DNA of 64,000 nt, taken from Vreelandella nigrificans (GTDB lineage: Bacteria > Pseudomonadota > Gammaproteobacteria > Pseudomonadales > Halomonadaceae). The position numbers and the translations under genes are program-made. The notes under the pieces are model-generated. The model made no database searches, had not been told where the DNA came from, and saw nothing but the letters and a program-made list of their open reading frames with translations. Positions 27,284 through 37,253 of the stretch are shown piece after piece. The stretch is taken from assembly GCF_002374315.1 (NCBI RefSeq), contig NZ_NWUX01000001.1:372001-436000 (forward strand), read 5' to 3'. The stretch's first letter is position 1. The number at the start of each line of letters is the position of its first letter.

Positions 27284-28666
27284 TTACTTAAGCACATAGC
27301 AAGGCGTGTAGGGCTGTCCATCTAGCTTCATACGACCTTGGGTCACAAACGAGCTTAACAGCTCATCTAAGCGCTGCATTAGTTCGGGCTCAGCGGTCAG
27401 TTCAAAGGGGCCGTGGGCCGCAATGGCGCGAATACCCTCCTCTTTAACGTTGCCTGCCACAATTCCTGAGAATGCCCGCCGTAAATTTGCAGCTAGTTCA
27501 TGGGTAGGTTGCTGGCGGTGTAAGGCGAGACCGCGCATCGCTTCGTGGGTAGGCTTAAAGGGTGCCTGAAACTCCCGGGCAATGGTCAAGCGCCAGTTGT
27601 AGTAAAACGCGTCCTGGTGCTTGCGTCTAAAGTCAGTTACTTCATCAATTCCGGCACGCATTTTTCGTGCAACCGCCGTGGGATCGCCAGTAATGATGGT
27701 GTAGTAGCGGCGAATATCTTCGCCCAGGGTGTAAACCAAAAATTCGTCTATTTTCTGAAAATAGGCTGCTGCATTGGCGGGGCCTGAGAATATAAGTGGG
27801 TAGGGGGTATCGTTGTTGCTGGGGTGAAGCAAAATGCCCAATAAATATAAAATCTCCTCTGCTGTGCCGACGCCGCCGGGGAAGACAATAATGCCGTGGC
27901 CAAGACGCACAAAGGCTTCCAGGCGTTTCTCGATATCCGGCATAACCACCAGTTCATTCACGATGGGATTGGGTGCTTCAGCGGCAATAATGCCAGGTTC
28001 TGAAATGCCCAGGTAGCGACCATCTTTGCGGCGTTGCTTAGCATGGGCAACGTTAGCGCCTTTCATCGGACCTTTCATAGCGCCAGGCCCGCACCCGGTG
28101 CAAACATCCAAGTCGCGTAGCCCTAGGTGGTAGCCAACGTCTTTGGTGTACTCGTACTCTTCCCGTGAGATGGAGTGTCCTCCCCAGCAAACTACTAGGC
28201 TAGGGTCGCGGCCAAGCTTTAAGGTGCCAGCTTTGCGCAGAATGTGGAACACAGCATTGGTGGTGCCTTCAGCTGTGTCCAAATCAAAGCGTTTATGGTG
28301 CTGGATTTCATTGTAGACATAGACAATATCGCGAAGCACAGATGATAAATGCTCACGGATACCGCGAATCATACGGCCATCGACAAACGCTTCTGCGGGT
28401 GCATTAGTCAGTTTGAGACGAATGCCGCGGTCTTGCTGCAACACCTCTATATCGAAGTCTTTGTAGGCCTCCAGTATGGCTATACTGTCATCGGTGGGGC
28501 TTCCACAGTTAAGTACCGCCAGAGCGCAGCGGCGCAATAGATCGTGTAAGCCACTTTTGGATGTGCTTTTAAGGCGGTTAACTTCATGCTGTGAGAGGAC
28601 TTCAAGGCTCCCCTCAGGTGAGATAATGCTTGAAATCGTTGCACGAGGCGCTGGCAGTTGTGTCAT
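27284..28666 (-). CDS. ppnN: Pyrimidine/purine nucleotide 5'-monophosphate nucleosidase
   Basis: 460-aa PpnN (YgdH) enzyme that cleaves nucleoside monophosphates to base and ribose 5-phosphate; in E. coli it binds (p)ppGpp. The LOG-type motif PGGVGTAEEILYLLG lies at about 265-279, with GCGPGAMKGPMKGAN before it (about 189-203). An N-terminal PpnN-specific domain and C-terminal domain are present, and the length matches E. coli (454 aa). Confidence 0.95.
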   Translation of the reverse strand: MTQLPAPRATISSIISPEGSLEVLSQHEVNRLKSTSKSGLHDLLRRCALAVLNCGSPTDDSIAILEAYKDFDIEVLQQDRGIRLKLTNAPAEAFVDGRMIRGIREHLSSVLRDIVYVYNEIQHHKRFDLDTAEGTTNAVFHILRKAGTLKLGRDPSLVVCWGGHSISREEYEYTKDVGYHLGLRDLDVCTGCGPGAMKGPMKGANVAHAKQRRKDGRYLGISEPGIIAAEAPNPIVNELVVMPDIEKRLEAFVRLGHGIIVFPGGVGTAEEILYLLGILLHPSNNDTPYPLIFSGPANAAAYFQKIDEFLVYTLGEDIRRYYTIITGDPTAVARKMRAGIDEVTDFRRKHQDAFYYNWRLTIAREFQAPFKPTHEAMRGLALHRQQPTHELAANLRRAFSGIVAGNVKEEGIRAIAAHGPFELTAEPELMQRLDELLSSFVTQGRMKLDGQPYTPCYVLK

Positions 28667-28825
28667 TAGTATGGCCTTCCCTGATAATAGTAATCACAAT
28701 TTTCATACTATCATGCTGTTACAGTCGGTTCAGCTGATGAATGGCGCGTCCAGCACGAGGTTGAGGTGTGCTACTCTATAGCCACGTTGAGAGTAGATGA
28801 TGGCTAAACTAAATGGCGTTTGATT

Positions 28826-29728
28826 ATGTTTAATGCCCTGTATTTTCGGACATTTATTACGTTAGTGGAAACCGGTAGTTTCACACGAACGGCACGCCGT
28901 TTAGAAATGACGCAGCCAGGTGTTAGCCAGCATATTCGTAAACTGGAAACCTATCTTGATAAAACGCTAATAGAGCGAAAAGGCCGAAGCTTTACGCTTA
29001 CTGAGTCAGGGCGACGCGCCTATGACTATGCACTAAAGTTGTTTGCTGAACATGAGCAGTTTCGCCACGGTTTAGATGATGATTCGCTAGATAGCGGCGA
29101 ATGCCGTATTGCATCACCTGGCAGCGTCGGGTTGATGTTTTATCCCTATATCCTTGGTCAGCAGCAGATGCACCCGAACCTGACCGTTAACTACAGTTTT
29201 GCGTTTAATCATGAAATTGTTAACGATCTGCTAGAAGGGCGCTATGACATTGGAATTGTCACTGAGCAGGTTAACCACCCAGATCTTACCTGTACCCTGT
29301 GGCATAAAGAGCCGCTCTGCTTAGTGGTTCCTGCTGATTTTGCTGGTAGTACACTCTCTGACCTAATGGGGATTGGCTTTCTCAATTACTACGACGGTGT
29401 TAATCACGCTAATGCGCTGCTAAAAGCTAATTACCCCGATGAGTTTCGCTCGATGACGCATTTTCGTTATCAAGGGTTTACCAATGAAGTTAGCATGGTG
29501 CTGGATGCAGTGGCGCGGGGATTGGGCTTTACTGTGGTGTCTCGTTTAGTACTGGAAACCTCCCCGTGGCAACGCCAGGTAAAAGCATTGGCGTTACCTC
29601 AAGCCATCAACGAAGAACTTTACCTGTTACGCCGCCGGGACTCGGTGTTGCCCAAGCGGTACGAAAAGCTACTTAGTGGGTTTCACCGCCAGCGGGAGCA
29701 AGAAAAAACGCCCCCAGCACCTGAATAA
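28826..29728 (+). CDS. LysR-family transcriptional regulator
   Basis: 300 aa. The N-terminal winged helix (about 3-62: FITLVETGSFTRTARRLEMTQPGVSQHIRKLE) is followed by a LysR substrate-binding domain. A TTG two codons upstream (28820) is possible, but ATG at 28826 gives the typical LysR distance to the helix. It is divergent from ppnN and convergent with gcvP. The sequence does not look like GcvA, so a link to glycine control is not supported. Targets and ligand are unknown. Confidence 0.87.
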   Translation: MFNALYFRTFITLVETGSFTRTARRLEMTQPGVSQHIRKLETYLDKTLIERKGRSFTLTESGRRAYDYALKLFAEHEQFRHGLDDDSLDSGECRIASPGSVGLMFYPYILGQQQMHPNLTVNYSFAFNHEIVNDLLEGRYDIGIVTEQVNHPDLTCTLWHKEPLCLVVPADFAGSTLSDLMGIGFLNYYDGVNHANALLKANYPDEFRSMTHFRYQGFTNEVSMVLDAVARGLGFTVVSRLVLETSPWQRQVKALALPQAINEELYLLRRRDSVLPKRYEKLLSGFHRQREQEKTPPAPE

Positions 29729-29790
29729 CAGGGCCGATGGGGCGTTAATTTACGCTAATGAAAACACGCTAATGAATAAGCGGGGCAGTG

Positions 29791-32685
29791 TTAACCGCGG
29801 TATTCATCAATGCTAGGGCATGAGCATATCAACTGACGGTCACCAAACACATTATCTACGCGGTTCACCGATGGCCAGTATTTAGCCATTGCGACTGCTT
29901 CTGTAGGGAATGCGCCTAATTTGCGCTCGTAAGGCCGCTGCCAATCGCTATCCATTACATCAGCCTGAGTATGAGGAGCGTTAACCAGCGGATTGTTATC
30001 CAGTGGCCATTCACCGCGTTCAACAGCGGCGATCTCCTCACGAATCGCTATCATCGCATCACAGAAGCGATCAATTTCGTACAGTGACTCAGATTCGGTA
30101 GGCTCAATCATCAGTGTTCCTGGTACAGGGAACGACATAGTGGGGGCGTGAAAACCGTAATCCATTAAACGCTTGGCGATGTCTTCTTCGCTAATGCCCG
30201 AGGTGCTCTTGAGCGGACGAATATCGATAATGCACTCGTGTGCCACGGTACCGTTCTGGCCACGATAGAGAATCGGGTATGCCGCTTCCAGCCGCTTAGC
30301 AATATAGTTAGCGTTTAGAATGGCAAGCTCAGTGGCTTCCCTGAGGCCACGAGCGCCCATCATCTTAATATAGGCCCAAGAGATCGGTAGTATCGAGGCA
30401 CTCCCAAATGCCGCTGCAGAAACCGCGCCGCTTTCTGGGTTTACGCCATTAATAGGTGTCATTACATGGTTGGGCACATAGGGTGCTAAGTGTGCTTTTA
30501 CACCAATAGGGCCCATGCCTGGGCCGCCGCCTCCATGGGGAATGCAGAACGTTTTGTGCAGATTGAGGTGCGATACATCGCCACCAAAATCGCCGGGCCG
30601 GGTAAGGCCTACCTGGGCGTTCATATTAGCACCGTCAACGTATACTTGGCCGCCGTGCTGGTGTACAACCTCACACACTTTACGCACGTGAGATTCAAAT
30701 ACCCCGTGGGTGGATGGATAAGTAATCATCACTGCTGAGAGGCGGTTGCTATACTGCTCTGCTTTGCTGGTTAGGTCTGTTAGATCAATGTTGCCGTTTT
30801 GATCGCACTCGACCACGACGACTTCCATGCTTAACATGGCCGCAGAGGCGGGATTAGTACCGTGGGCGGAGCTGGGAATCAAGCACACATCGCGATGGGC
30901 TTCACCCTGGGCGGCTTGGTAGCGGCGAATAGCTAGCAGGCCTGCATACTCACCCTGTGCGCCAGAGTTAGGCTGCATAGAGATATGGTCGTAACCGGTG
31001 ACTTCCACTAGGAATGCGGCAAGCTCATCAATCATCTGATGGTAGCCCGCCACTTGTTCGCGGGGAGCGAAGGGGTGTAAGTGCGCAAACGCAGGCCAGG
31101 ATATGGGAATCATCTCGCTGGTAGCGTTAAGCTTCATAGTGCATGAGCCTAGTGGAATCATCGCGTGAGCAAGCGATAGATCTTTATTCTCTAGGCGCTT
31201 TAAATAGCGCAGCATTTCGGTTTCGCTGCGATAACGCTTAAAAGTTGGATGCTCTAGGAAATTGTTTTCTCGTTGATACGCTGATGGGATGCCGCTGATA
31301 CGCTCGGAAAGTACTTTCTCATCTAGCACTGCAACGGAAAGCCCGTGCTCGTCGCCGAGCAGTACGTCAAATAGCGCTGCGACATCGTGAGCGGTGGTGG
31401 TCTCATCTAAACTAATGCCTACATCACCATTAGCGAAGTAGTGTAGGTTGATGTCGTGGGTCATGGCCCTGCCATGAATTTTGCCTGCATCTACCTGGGT
31501 CAAGCGCAGTGTATCGAACCAGCTAGTATGCGCGAGGTTAATACCAGCTTGTTTTAGACCTTCTGCGAGCAGAGTGGTTAAGCGGTGTACACGCCCGGCG
31601 ATTTTACGTAGCCCTTCGGCGCCATGATAGGTGGCATAGAAGCCGGCAATATTGGCCAGCAGCGCCTGGGCGGTACAAATGTTGGACGTCGCTTTTTCGC
31701 GGCGAATATGCTGCTCGCGGGTTTGCATTGCCATACGTAGAGCGGTGTTGCCCCGGCTATCTTTAGATACACCGATGATACGGCCAGGAATCGAGCGCTT
31801 AAGCTTATCTGAGGTAGCAAAGAAAGCGGCATGGGGGCCGCCAAAGCCCATGGGGACGCCAAAACGCTGCGAACTGCCTACAACAATATCTACACCCATC
31901 GCGCCCGGCTCTTTCAATAGCACAAGACTTAGCAGGTCGGTGGCGACACAGGTCATAATGCCGCGGGCTTGGGCAGCTTCCAGCATTGGCTTGAGGTCGC
32001 TGATTTCACCGCTAGCAGAGGGGTACTGCACCAGCGCTCCGAAAACATCGTGCTCTGCAAGCGAGGTGGCCGGGCCACTGATTAAATCAAAACCAAAGAA
32101 TTCTGCGCGTGTTTTAACGACATCTAGTGTTTGTGGGAATATGTCATCGGCGACAAAAAAGGTGTTGGACTTACTTTTTTTATTGCCGCGTTTACAGAGC
32201 GCCATTGCTTCGGCAGCAGCAGTGGCTTCGTCCAGTAGCGAAGCATTGGCAAGCTCCATGCCGGTTAAGTCCATAACGACTTGCTGGAAATTAAGTAGCC
32301 CTTCCAGTCGGCCTTGGGAAATTTCTGGCTGGTAAGGAGTGTAAGCCGTGTACCAACCTGGGTTTTCAAGCACGTTGCGCTGAATCACCGCAGGCATATG
32401 TGTACCGTAATAGCCTTGGCCAATATAGCTTTTTGCCACGCGATTTTGACGCGCTAGCTGGCTTAGATACTCTAGTGCTTCTGCTTCACTGCGTGGGTCA
32501 TCTAAGTCCAGTTCACGACCAAGGCGAATATCACTTGGCACGGTTTGCTCGATAAGGTCTTCCATGCGCTGCAGATTAAGCGCTTTTAACATGGTGGCGA
32601 CATCAGCGGGGCTGGGCCCGTTATGACGTTTGATAAAAGCATCGTGGTCGGCCAGTTCGGCCAAGCGGCGTGTTTCAAATGACAT
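29791..32685 (-). CDS. gcvP: Glycine dehydrogenase (decarboxylating), P-protein
   Basis: 964-aa fused P-protein of the glycine cleavage system: it decarboxylates glycine and passes the aminomethyl group to lipoyl-GcvH. The first half holds [16 protein letters not shown]; the second half holds the PLP lysine in [21 protein letters not shown]. Length equals typical fused GcvP. It follows gcvH on the same strand, but a terminator-like hairpin stands between them, which may lower gcvP expression relative to gcvH. Confidence 0.98.
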   Translation of the reverse strand: MSFETRRLAELADHDAFIKRHNGPSPADVATMLKALNLQRMEDLIEQTVPSDIRLGRELDLDDPRSEAEALEYLSQLARQNRVAKSYIGQGYYGTHMPAVIQRNVLENPGWYTAYTPYQPEISQGRLEGLLNFQQVVMDLTGMELANASLLDEATAAAEAMALCKRGNKKSKSNTFFVADDIFPQTLDVVKTRAEFFGFDLISGPATSLAEHDVFGALVQYPSASGEISDLKPMLEAAQARGIMTCVATDLLSLVLLKEPGAMGVDIVVGSSQRFGVPMGFGGPHAAFFATSDKLKRSIPGRIIGVSKDSRGNTALRMAMQTREQHIRREKATSNICTAQALLANIAGFYATYHGAEGLRKIAGRVHRLTTLLAEGLKQAGINLAHTSWFDTLRLTQVDAGKIHGRAMTHDINLHYFANGDVGISLDETTTAHDVAALFDVLLGDEHGLSVAVLDEKVLSERISGIPSAYQRENNFLEHPTFKRYRSETEMLRYLKRLENKDLSLAHAMIPLGSCTMKLNATSEMIPISWPAFAHLHPFAPREQVAGYHQMIDELAAFLVEVTGYDHISMQPNSGAQGEYAGLLAIRRYQAAQGEAHRDVCLIPSSAHGTNPASAAMLSMEVVVVECDQNGNIDLTDLTSKAEQYSNRLSAVMITYPSTHGVFESHVRKVCEVVHQHGGQVYVDGANMNAQVGLTRPGDFGGDVSHLNLHKTFCIPHGGGGPGMGPIGVKAHLAPYVPNHVMTPINGVNPESGAVSAAAFGSASILPISWAYIKMMGARGLREATELAILNANYIAKRLEAAYPILYRGQNGTVAHECIIDIRPLKSTSGISEEDIAKRLMDYGFHAPTMSFPVPGTLMIEPTESESLYEIDRFCDAMIAIREEIAAVERGEWPLDNNPLVNAPHTQADVMDSDWQRPYERKLGAFPTEAVAMAKYWPSVNRVDNVFGDRQLICSCPSIDEYRG

Positions 32686-32727
32686 GGGAGAGTTCCGAGC
32701 GTTATGAGAAAACCGTGCAGGGGCATT

Positions 32728-32760
32728 AAAAAAGCGCCAGCCGTTAATGGCTGGCGCTTT
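32728..32760 (-). terminator. Hairpin between gcvH and gcvP, terminator-like on the minus strand
   Basis: Perfect 12-bp stem (32731-32742 with 32749-32760), 6-base loop, then a T-run on the minus strand (32733-32728). It lies just after the gcvH stop and may give partial termination before gcvP. Confidence 0.85.
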
Positions 32761-32767
32761 AGGCTAA

Positions 32768-33157
32768 TTAATCGTCTGAATTGAGTGTCGCTTGATAAGC
32801 ATCGGCGTCTAAAAGTCCGTCTAGAGCTTGATCAGCCAGGCGTACTTTCATCATCCAACCGCCTTCGTAGGGCGCTTCGTTAACGGTTTCAGGCGCATCT
32901 TCAAGAGCATCGTTAATTTCGATGACTTCGCCATTGACCGGTGAGTACAGGTCCGAGGCAGCCTTAACTGACTCAATAACGCCGAACTCTTTACCTTTGC
33001 TAAGTTCTTGCCCTACTTCTGGCAGTTCAACAAATACAACATCGCCCAGTGCTTCTTGTGCGTGATCAGTGATGCCAATAGTTACTGTTCCATCCTGGTG
33101 ATCAAGTACCCATTCGTGGCTTTTTGCGTAACGAAGGTTAGCAGGAAGATTGCTCAT
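32768..33157 (-). CDS. gcvH: Glycine cleavage system H protein
   Basis: 129-aa lipoyl carrier that shuttles the aminomethyl group among GcvP, GcvT and Lpd. The lipoylated lysine is Lys65 in IESVKAASDLYSPV. Start and length are as in E. coli (129 aa). It precedes gcvP on the minus strand and is divergent from the symporter and gcvT, which share the 407-bp upstream region. Confidence 0.98.
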   Translation of the reverse strand: MSNLPANLRYAKSHEWVLDHQDGTVTIGITDHAQEALGDVVFVELPEVGQELSKGKEFGVIESVKAASDLYSPVNGEVIEINDALEDAPETVNEAPYEGGWMMKVRLADQALDGLLDADAYQATLNSDD

Positions 33158-33564
33158 GATGATTCCCTATACAAAACGGTTGTTCGGACAAAAGCATACT
33201 AGCGCTTGTCCTTCGCCTTGGCGACTGTCGACCTAGCTAGCGCTGGGTGAATTATCTCTATGGTACCGTGTTTCTGATCGGAAACAAATTTCTTAAACGC
33301 CTCAAAATAATGAGGCGAAACGTCGTATTTCATGGCAGCTTGACGAGAACGATACTTCATAAAAGAGTTACTTTCTCTGCTCAAAGGCGACAACACCATA
33401 GATACTACCTAGGGAAATGGTGTAAAACATGCAAATCATGCGCCTTGCTTAGCATAAGCAGCGCTGTGCAAGCGCTTGGTCACCTAGACAAATAAATTGC
33501 GAGGGCAGTACGCCTATTTCGCACCCATAATAATTGAGCAAACACACAGGGTAAGGAGAAACGC
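33158..33564. promoter_or_regulatory. Divergent control region between gcvH and the symporter
   Basis: 407 bp that must hold the promoters of both halves of the gcv locus, apart from a possible small ORF on the minus strand. I looked for the conserved glycine riboswitch core on both strands and did not find it. An inverted GC-rich segment at about 33440-33480 (GCTTAGCATAAGC and neighbouring CGCTTG/CAAGCG pairs) could fold into RNA structure. No consensus promoter is clear. Confidence 0.4.
33199..33399 (-). CDS. Possible small protein, 66 aa, upstream of gcvH
   Basis: An open frame in the gcv control region, 41 bp upstream of gcvH on the same strand. AGGTAG lies eight bases before its ATG. 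The composition looks protein-like (mixed charged and aromatic residues, KYDVSPHYFEAFKKFV), with a basic C-terminus. I do not recognise it and it may be noncoding. If real it could be the first gene of the gcvH transcript. Confidence 0.35.
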   Translation of the reverse strand: MVLSPLSRESNSFMKYRSRQAAMKYDVSPHYFEAFKKFVSDQKHGTIEIIHPALARSTVAKAKDKR

Positions 33565-34980
33565 GTGGAAACATTAACTAGCCTCCTAGGGGCAATTAAC
33601 GGCGTAGTTTGGGGCCCGTTAATGCTCATTTTGCTGCTCGGCGTGGGTATCTATCTTCAAATTGGCTTGAAACTAATGCCGATTCGCAAGCTAGGCACGG
33701 GTTTCAAGCTAATGTGGCAAGGGCGTGATGCTAAGCCCAAAGCAGCCCCCGGCGAAAAAGCACCTGAAAAAGCCAGCGATAGCGGCGAAATTTCCCCTTT
33801 CAATGCATTGATGACAGCACTGTCTGCGACTATCGGGACCGGCAATATTGCTGGTGTTGCCACAGCAATTGCATTGGGTGGCCCCGGTGCAGTTTTTTGG
33901 ATGTGGATTACAGCCTTAGTAGGTATGGCTACCAAGTTTGCTGAAGCGGTATTGGCGGTGCGTTACCGTGAAACTGATAGCACCGGCTACCATGTTGGTG
34001 GGCCGATGTTCTATATCAAAAACGGCCTGGGTAAAAAGTGGCTTTGGCTGGGGGGGATGTTCTCATTTTTTGGTGCTATTGCAGCGTTTGGTATCGGTAA
34101 TACTGTGCAGTCTAACTCCGTAGCTGATGCCATGGATGCTACTTTCGGTGTGCCTCACTGGCTCACTGGGGTGATTATCATGGTGCTTGCTGGCGCGGTT
34201 ATTCTAGGTGGCATTAAGCGCATTGCTAAAGTTGCCGGTAAGCTAGTACCGATTATGGGGATTGCTTATGTGATTGCAGGCCTGCTGGTGTTGATGGTTA
34301 ATGCAAGCCAGATCGGTGAAGCGTTTGGACTGATTTTCTACTATGCCTTTAACCCTATTGCAGCAGCGGGTGGCTTTGCGGGTGCTGCAGTAATGGCAGC
34401 GATTCGCTTTGGTGTGGCACGGGGGATTTTCTCTAACGAAGCAGGCCTGGGTAGTGCGCCTATTGCCCACGCCGCGGCACGAACAAAAAACCCTGTTCGC
34501 CAAGGCTTAATTGCCATGTTGGGCACATTTATTGATACGATTATTGTTTGTACCATCACAGCTTTGGTAATTTTGACTTCAACCGTGTGGATTGACGGCG
34601 AAGCAGGGGCATCGCTAACCGCGCTTTCATTTGATGCAGCGTTGCCAGGTTTTGGTAATCAGATTGTTGCGGTTGCTCTGGCCGTTTTTGCATTTACTAC
34701 TATCCTTGGCTGGTCGTTCTACGGTGAAAAATGCTGCCAGTTCCTGTTTGGTACGCGTTCAATTATGCTGTATCGCATACTTTTCGTATTAGCGATTCCG
34801 CTGGGCGCTATTGCGCAACTGGGCTTTATCTGGCTCATGGCTGATACTTTCAACGCGATGATGGCTATTCCTAACTTAATTGCACTGGCCCTGTTGTCTC
34901 CGGTGGTATTTAAGCTCACCAAGGACTACTTCGCGGGCAAAGAAGTGCTGCCTGGTGAAGCCCTGGACCATGATAAATAG
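33565..34980 (+). CDS. Sodium:alanine/glycine symporter (AGCS family)
   Basis: 471-aa membrane protein with about ten helices. AGCS signatures are visible: NALMTALSATIGTGNIAGVATAI (about 79-101), FAEAVLAVRYRETD, and GIFSNEAGLGSAPIAHAAA (about 291-309). It imports alanine or glycine with sodium ions. The start is a GTG at 33565 with AAGGAG six bases upstream. A terminator follows, then gcvT, which suggests glycine as a substrate. That substrate is inferred from position. Confidence 0.93.
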   Translation: METLTSLLGAINGVVWGPLMLILLLGVGIYLQIGLKLMPIRKLGTGFKLMWQGRDAKPKAAPGEKAPEKASDSGEISPFNALMTALSATIGTGNIAGVATAIALGGPGAVFWMWITALVGMATKFAEAVLAVRYRETDSTGYHVGGPMFYIKNGLGKKWLWLGGMFSFFGAIAAFGIGNTVQSNSVADAMDATFGVPHWLTGVIIMVLAGAVILGGIKRIAKVAGKLVPIMGIAYVIAGLLVLMVNASQIGEAFGLIFYYAFNPIAAAGGFAGAAVMAAIRFGVARGIFSNEAGLGSAPIAHAAARTKNPVRQGLIAMLGTFIDTIIVCTITALVILTSTVWIDGEAGASLTALSFDAALPGFGNQIVAVALAVFAFTTILGWSFYGEKCCQFLFGTRSIMLYRILFVLAIPLGAIAQLGFIWLMADTFNAMMAIPNLIALALLSPVVFKLTKDYFAGKEVLPGEALDHDK

Positions 34981-35040
34981 GCTGAAGTAGGTCTTGCGGA
35001 TGTAACGAGTAGCTATGATGTGATTAATAGCTATAGAGCC

Positions 35041-35075
35041 GGGAAGCCAATGCATTGGCTTCCCGTTTCTTTTTT
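35041..35075 (+). terminator. Terminator between the symporter and gcvT
   Basis: A perfect 24-bp palindrome (35041-35064) followed by a T-rich run. It lies 60 bp after the symporter stop and 17 bp before gcvT, so gcvT expression depends on read-through or its own promoter. Confidence 0.9.
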
Positions 35076-35091
35076 CGACAAAGGAAACCTT

Positions 35092-36204
35092 ATGTCAAAC
35101 CTAAACCATACGCCGCTGCATGCATTGCACATCAGGCTCGGAGCCAAAATGGTGCCCTTTGCTGGCTATGACATGCCGGTACAGTATCCCATGGGTGTTA
35201 AGAAAGAGCATGAGCACACTCGTCAGCAGTGTGGCTTGTTTGATGTTTCTCATATGGGGCAGATACTGGTTACTGGCACTGATGCTGCTAGTGCGCTTGA
35301 GTCACTTATACCTGCTGACTTAGTTGGCCTTAAGCAAGGCGAGCAGCGCTATGGGCTTTTTACGAGCAATGATGGCGGTATTATCGACGATTTGATGGTG
35401 GTAAATGCAGGTGACCACTTTTATTTGGTTGTGAACGCGGCCTGTAAGGATCAGGATCTGGCTCATTTGCGTACAAATTTAGGGACTACCCATAAAATTG
35501 AGGTGCTAGACCGGGGATTACTGGCCCTACAAGGTCCCATGGCCCGTGATGTAATGCAGCGTCTGTGCCCAAAAGCTTGTGAGCTGACTTTCATGCAGCA
35601 TGGTCGCTTTACCATGGCTGGGCAGGAAGTATGGATCAGTCGTAGCGGTTATACCGGTGAAGATGGCTTTGAGATTTCCGTAGCCCGTGATTCTTGTGAA
35701 GCTCTGGCTGAACAGCTGCTTGCTGAACCTGAAGTTGAAGCAGTTGGTCTGGGAGCCCGTGACTCACTGCGTTTAGAAGCGGGACTGTGCCTTTATGGGC
35801 ATGATATGGATCTAGACACGACGCCGGTAGAGGCGGGGCTGATTTGGGCCATAGCAAAACCGAGAAGGCATGGTGGCGAGCGTTCTGCAGGCTTTCTTGG
35901 CGCTGACTTGATTCTGCACCAAGTAGATGCAAGAGATCACCAGCGTAAGCGGGTTGGTTTAGTGGCGGAAGGACGAGCGCCGGTACGAGAAGGCACTGTG
36001 TTGTTAGACAAAGCAGGTAGTGAGATTGGCAAAGTGACCTCGGGGGGCTTTGGGCCAAGTGTAGGCAAGCCCGTAGCACTAGGTTATATAAAGCGGGAGT
36101 GGGAGGCACCTGAGACAGTGGTATATGCATTGGTACGTGGTAAACAGCTACCAATGGTAGTTACGTCGACGCCATTCATTAAGCCAGGCTATTATCGAGG
36201 CTAA
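35092..36204 (+). CDS. gcvT: Glycine cleavage system aminomethyltransferase (T protein)
   Basis: 370-aa enzyme that releases ammonia and transfers the methylene group to tetrahydrofolate. Seen: FAGYDMPVQYPMGVKKEH at the N-terminus, FDVSHMGQI, SGYTGEDGFEI, and the C-terminal GCV_T_C domain with VTSGGFGPSVGKPVALGYI. ATG at 35092 has AAAGGAAA upstream; a longer frame runs into the terminator and is rejected. It is separated from gcvHP by the symporter gene and lies on the other strand. Confidence 0.97.
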   Translation: MSNLNHTPLHALHIRLGAKMVPFAGYDMPVQYPMGVKKEHEHTRQQCGLFDVSHMGQILVTGTDAASALESLIPADLVGLKQGEQRYGLFTSNDGGIIDDLMVVNAGDHFYLVVNAACKDQDLAHLRTNLGTTHKIEVLDRGLLALQGPMARDVMQRLCPKACELTFMQHGRFTMAGQEVWISRSGYTGEDGFEISVARDSCEALAEQLLAEPEVEAVGLGARDSLRLEAGLCLYGHDMDLDTTPVEAGLIWAIAKPRRHGGERSAGFLGADLILHQVDARDHQRKRVGLVAEGRAPVREGTVLLDKAGSEIGKVTSGGFGPSVGKPVALGYIKREWEAPETVVYALVRGKQLPMVVTSTPFIKPGYYRG

Positions 36205-36232
36205 AGAGAGAATTTAGCTGATCTTGTTATGC

Positions 36233-36261
36233 AAAAAGCCCCTGAACATAGGGGCTTTTTT
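36233..36261 (+). terminator. Terminator of gcvT (also usable from the opposite strand)
   Basis: Stem AAAAAGCCCCT (36233-36243), 6-base loop, AGGGGCTTTTTT (36250-36261). A-run on one side and T-run on the other make it bidirectional for the convergent lipoprotein gene ending at 36294. Confidence 0.93.
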
Positions 36262-36293
36262 GTGCCACTCAGTAAACAGTATGCCGAATGCCG

Positions 36294-37253
36294 TTAACGA
36301 AGCACCTGGCGCGGGTCGATTGGTTTGCCGCCCTGACGTAGGTCAAACAGCAAGTCATAGCGCTGCGTCGAGCTGCTTTGGCCAACGTTACACAGTGGCT
36401 CACCGGTGCTTACCTGCTGTCCAACACGGACTAAAATGCGTTCGCACATCGCATACACTGTTTGCAGGTTGTCTGCATGGTGGACAATCACGACTTCCCC
36501 TAGCTGGCGCATACTGTCGGCAAAGCGTACTTCGCCGGGTGCTACTGATTTGGCTTGGGCACCTGCTTGCGTTGCTAGCAGCATCGGCTGTAGCGTGCCA
36601 CGGCTATCTGCACCAAAGCGACGTACTATTCGGTAATCCTCTAAGGGCCAGGGCCAACGGCGTGCAGAGGCAGGTAAGCTGGCGCTTGGTGTCGGCGTGG
36701 GAGAAGCCGCCGGACGGCTGCCGCTGCTTGTGGTGGCTGCACTTGCACTACGTGTTGGGCCGCTGCTAAGAGGTACACTGACGATTTGACCAACCCTTAA
36801 TGCCGTTGGTGAGGTGCCTGGGTTGGCGCTTTGAATGCGTCCTGAGGTTGTGCCAAAGTGGCGTGCGATACTTGAATATGTATCACCCGCTCTGATCTGG
36901 TAGCGGTAAGGGCCACCTGAAGGAGCGCGCTCTTGCTGAGTGGGTATAAGTAATCGTTGCCCAGCATTTAAGCGTTGAGCATTAATATTTGGGTTAAAAC
37001 GCTCCAGACGCTCCAAAGGGACATTCGCACGGGCGGCAAGTTGCCCCAGTGTGTCGCCACGCTGTACTTCAATCCATTCACCGCTAATTTGACTAGCACT
37101 GCTGGTGGCCGGGGCAGGCTCCGTCGAGGTGCTGGAACTGGCGCAGCCCACCAGCCAACCGGTGAGTAAGCAAGCTACAGCCCAGTTGGCTAGTCGTGAT
37201 CGGTTTGATTGCCTAGCAAGGTGTCTTTTTCCTGCCAGAGTGAATTGATCCAT
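36294..37253 (-). CDS. LysM lipoprotein with degenerate LytM (M23) domain, NlpD/EnvC-like
   Basis: 319 aa. A lipobox LVGC (Cys37) follows a hydrophobic segment, so a lipoprotein is likely. Two LysM repeats (about 64-108 and 118-163) bind peptidoglycan; a Ser/Pro/Thr-rich linker follows. The C-terminal LytM domain (about 210-319) has lost the metalloprotease ligands: YAHL reads YAMC and the HLHFE motif reads YDLLFD. Such factors activate amidases in cell division rather than cut. It overlaps the upstream acyltransferase gene by 64 bp. Confidence 0.88.
   Translation of the reverse strand: MDQFTLAGKRHLARQSNRSRLANWAVACLLTGWLVGCASSSTSTEPAPATSSASQISGEWIEVQRGDTLGQLAARANVPLERLERFNPNINAQRLNAGQRLLIPTQQERAPSGGPYRYQIRAGDTYSSIARHFGTTSGRIQSANPGTSPTALRVGQIVSVPLSSGPTRSASAATTSSGSRPAASPTPTPSASLPASARRWPWPLEDYRIVRRFGADSRGTLQPMLLATQAGAQAKSVAPGEVRFADSMRQLGEVVIVHHADNLQTVYAMCERILVRVGQQVSTGEPLCNVGQSSSTQRYDLLFDLRQGGKPIDPRQVLR

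Noticed and set aside
33158-33564. Glycine riboswitch
   Set aside because: Expected at a gcv locus, but the conserved aptamer core was not seen on either strand.
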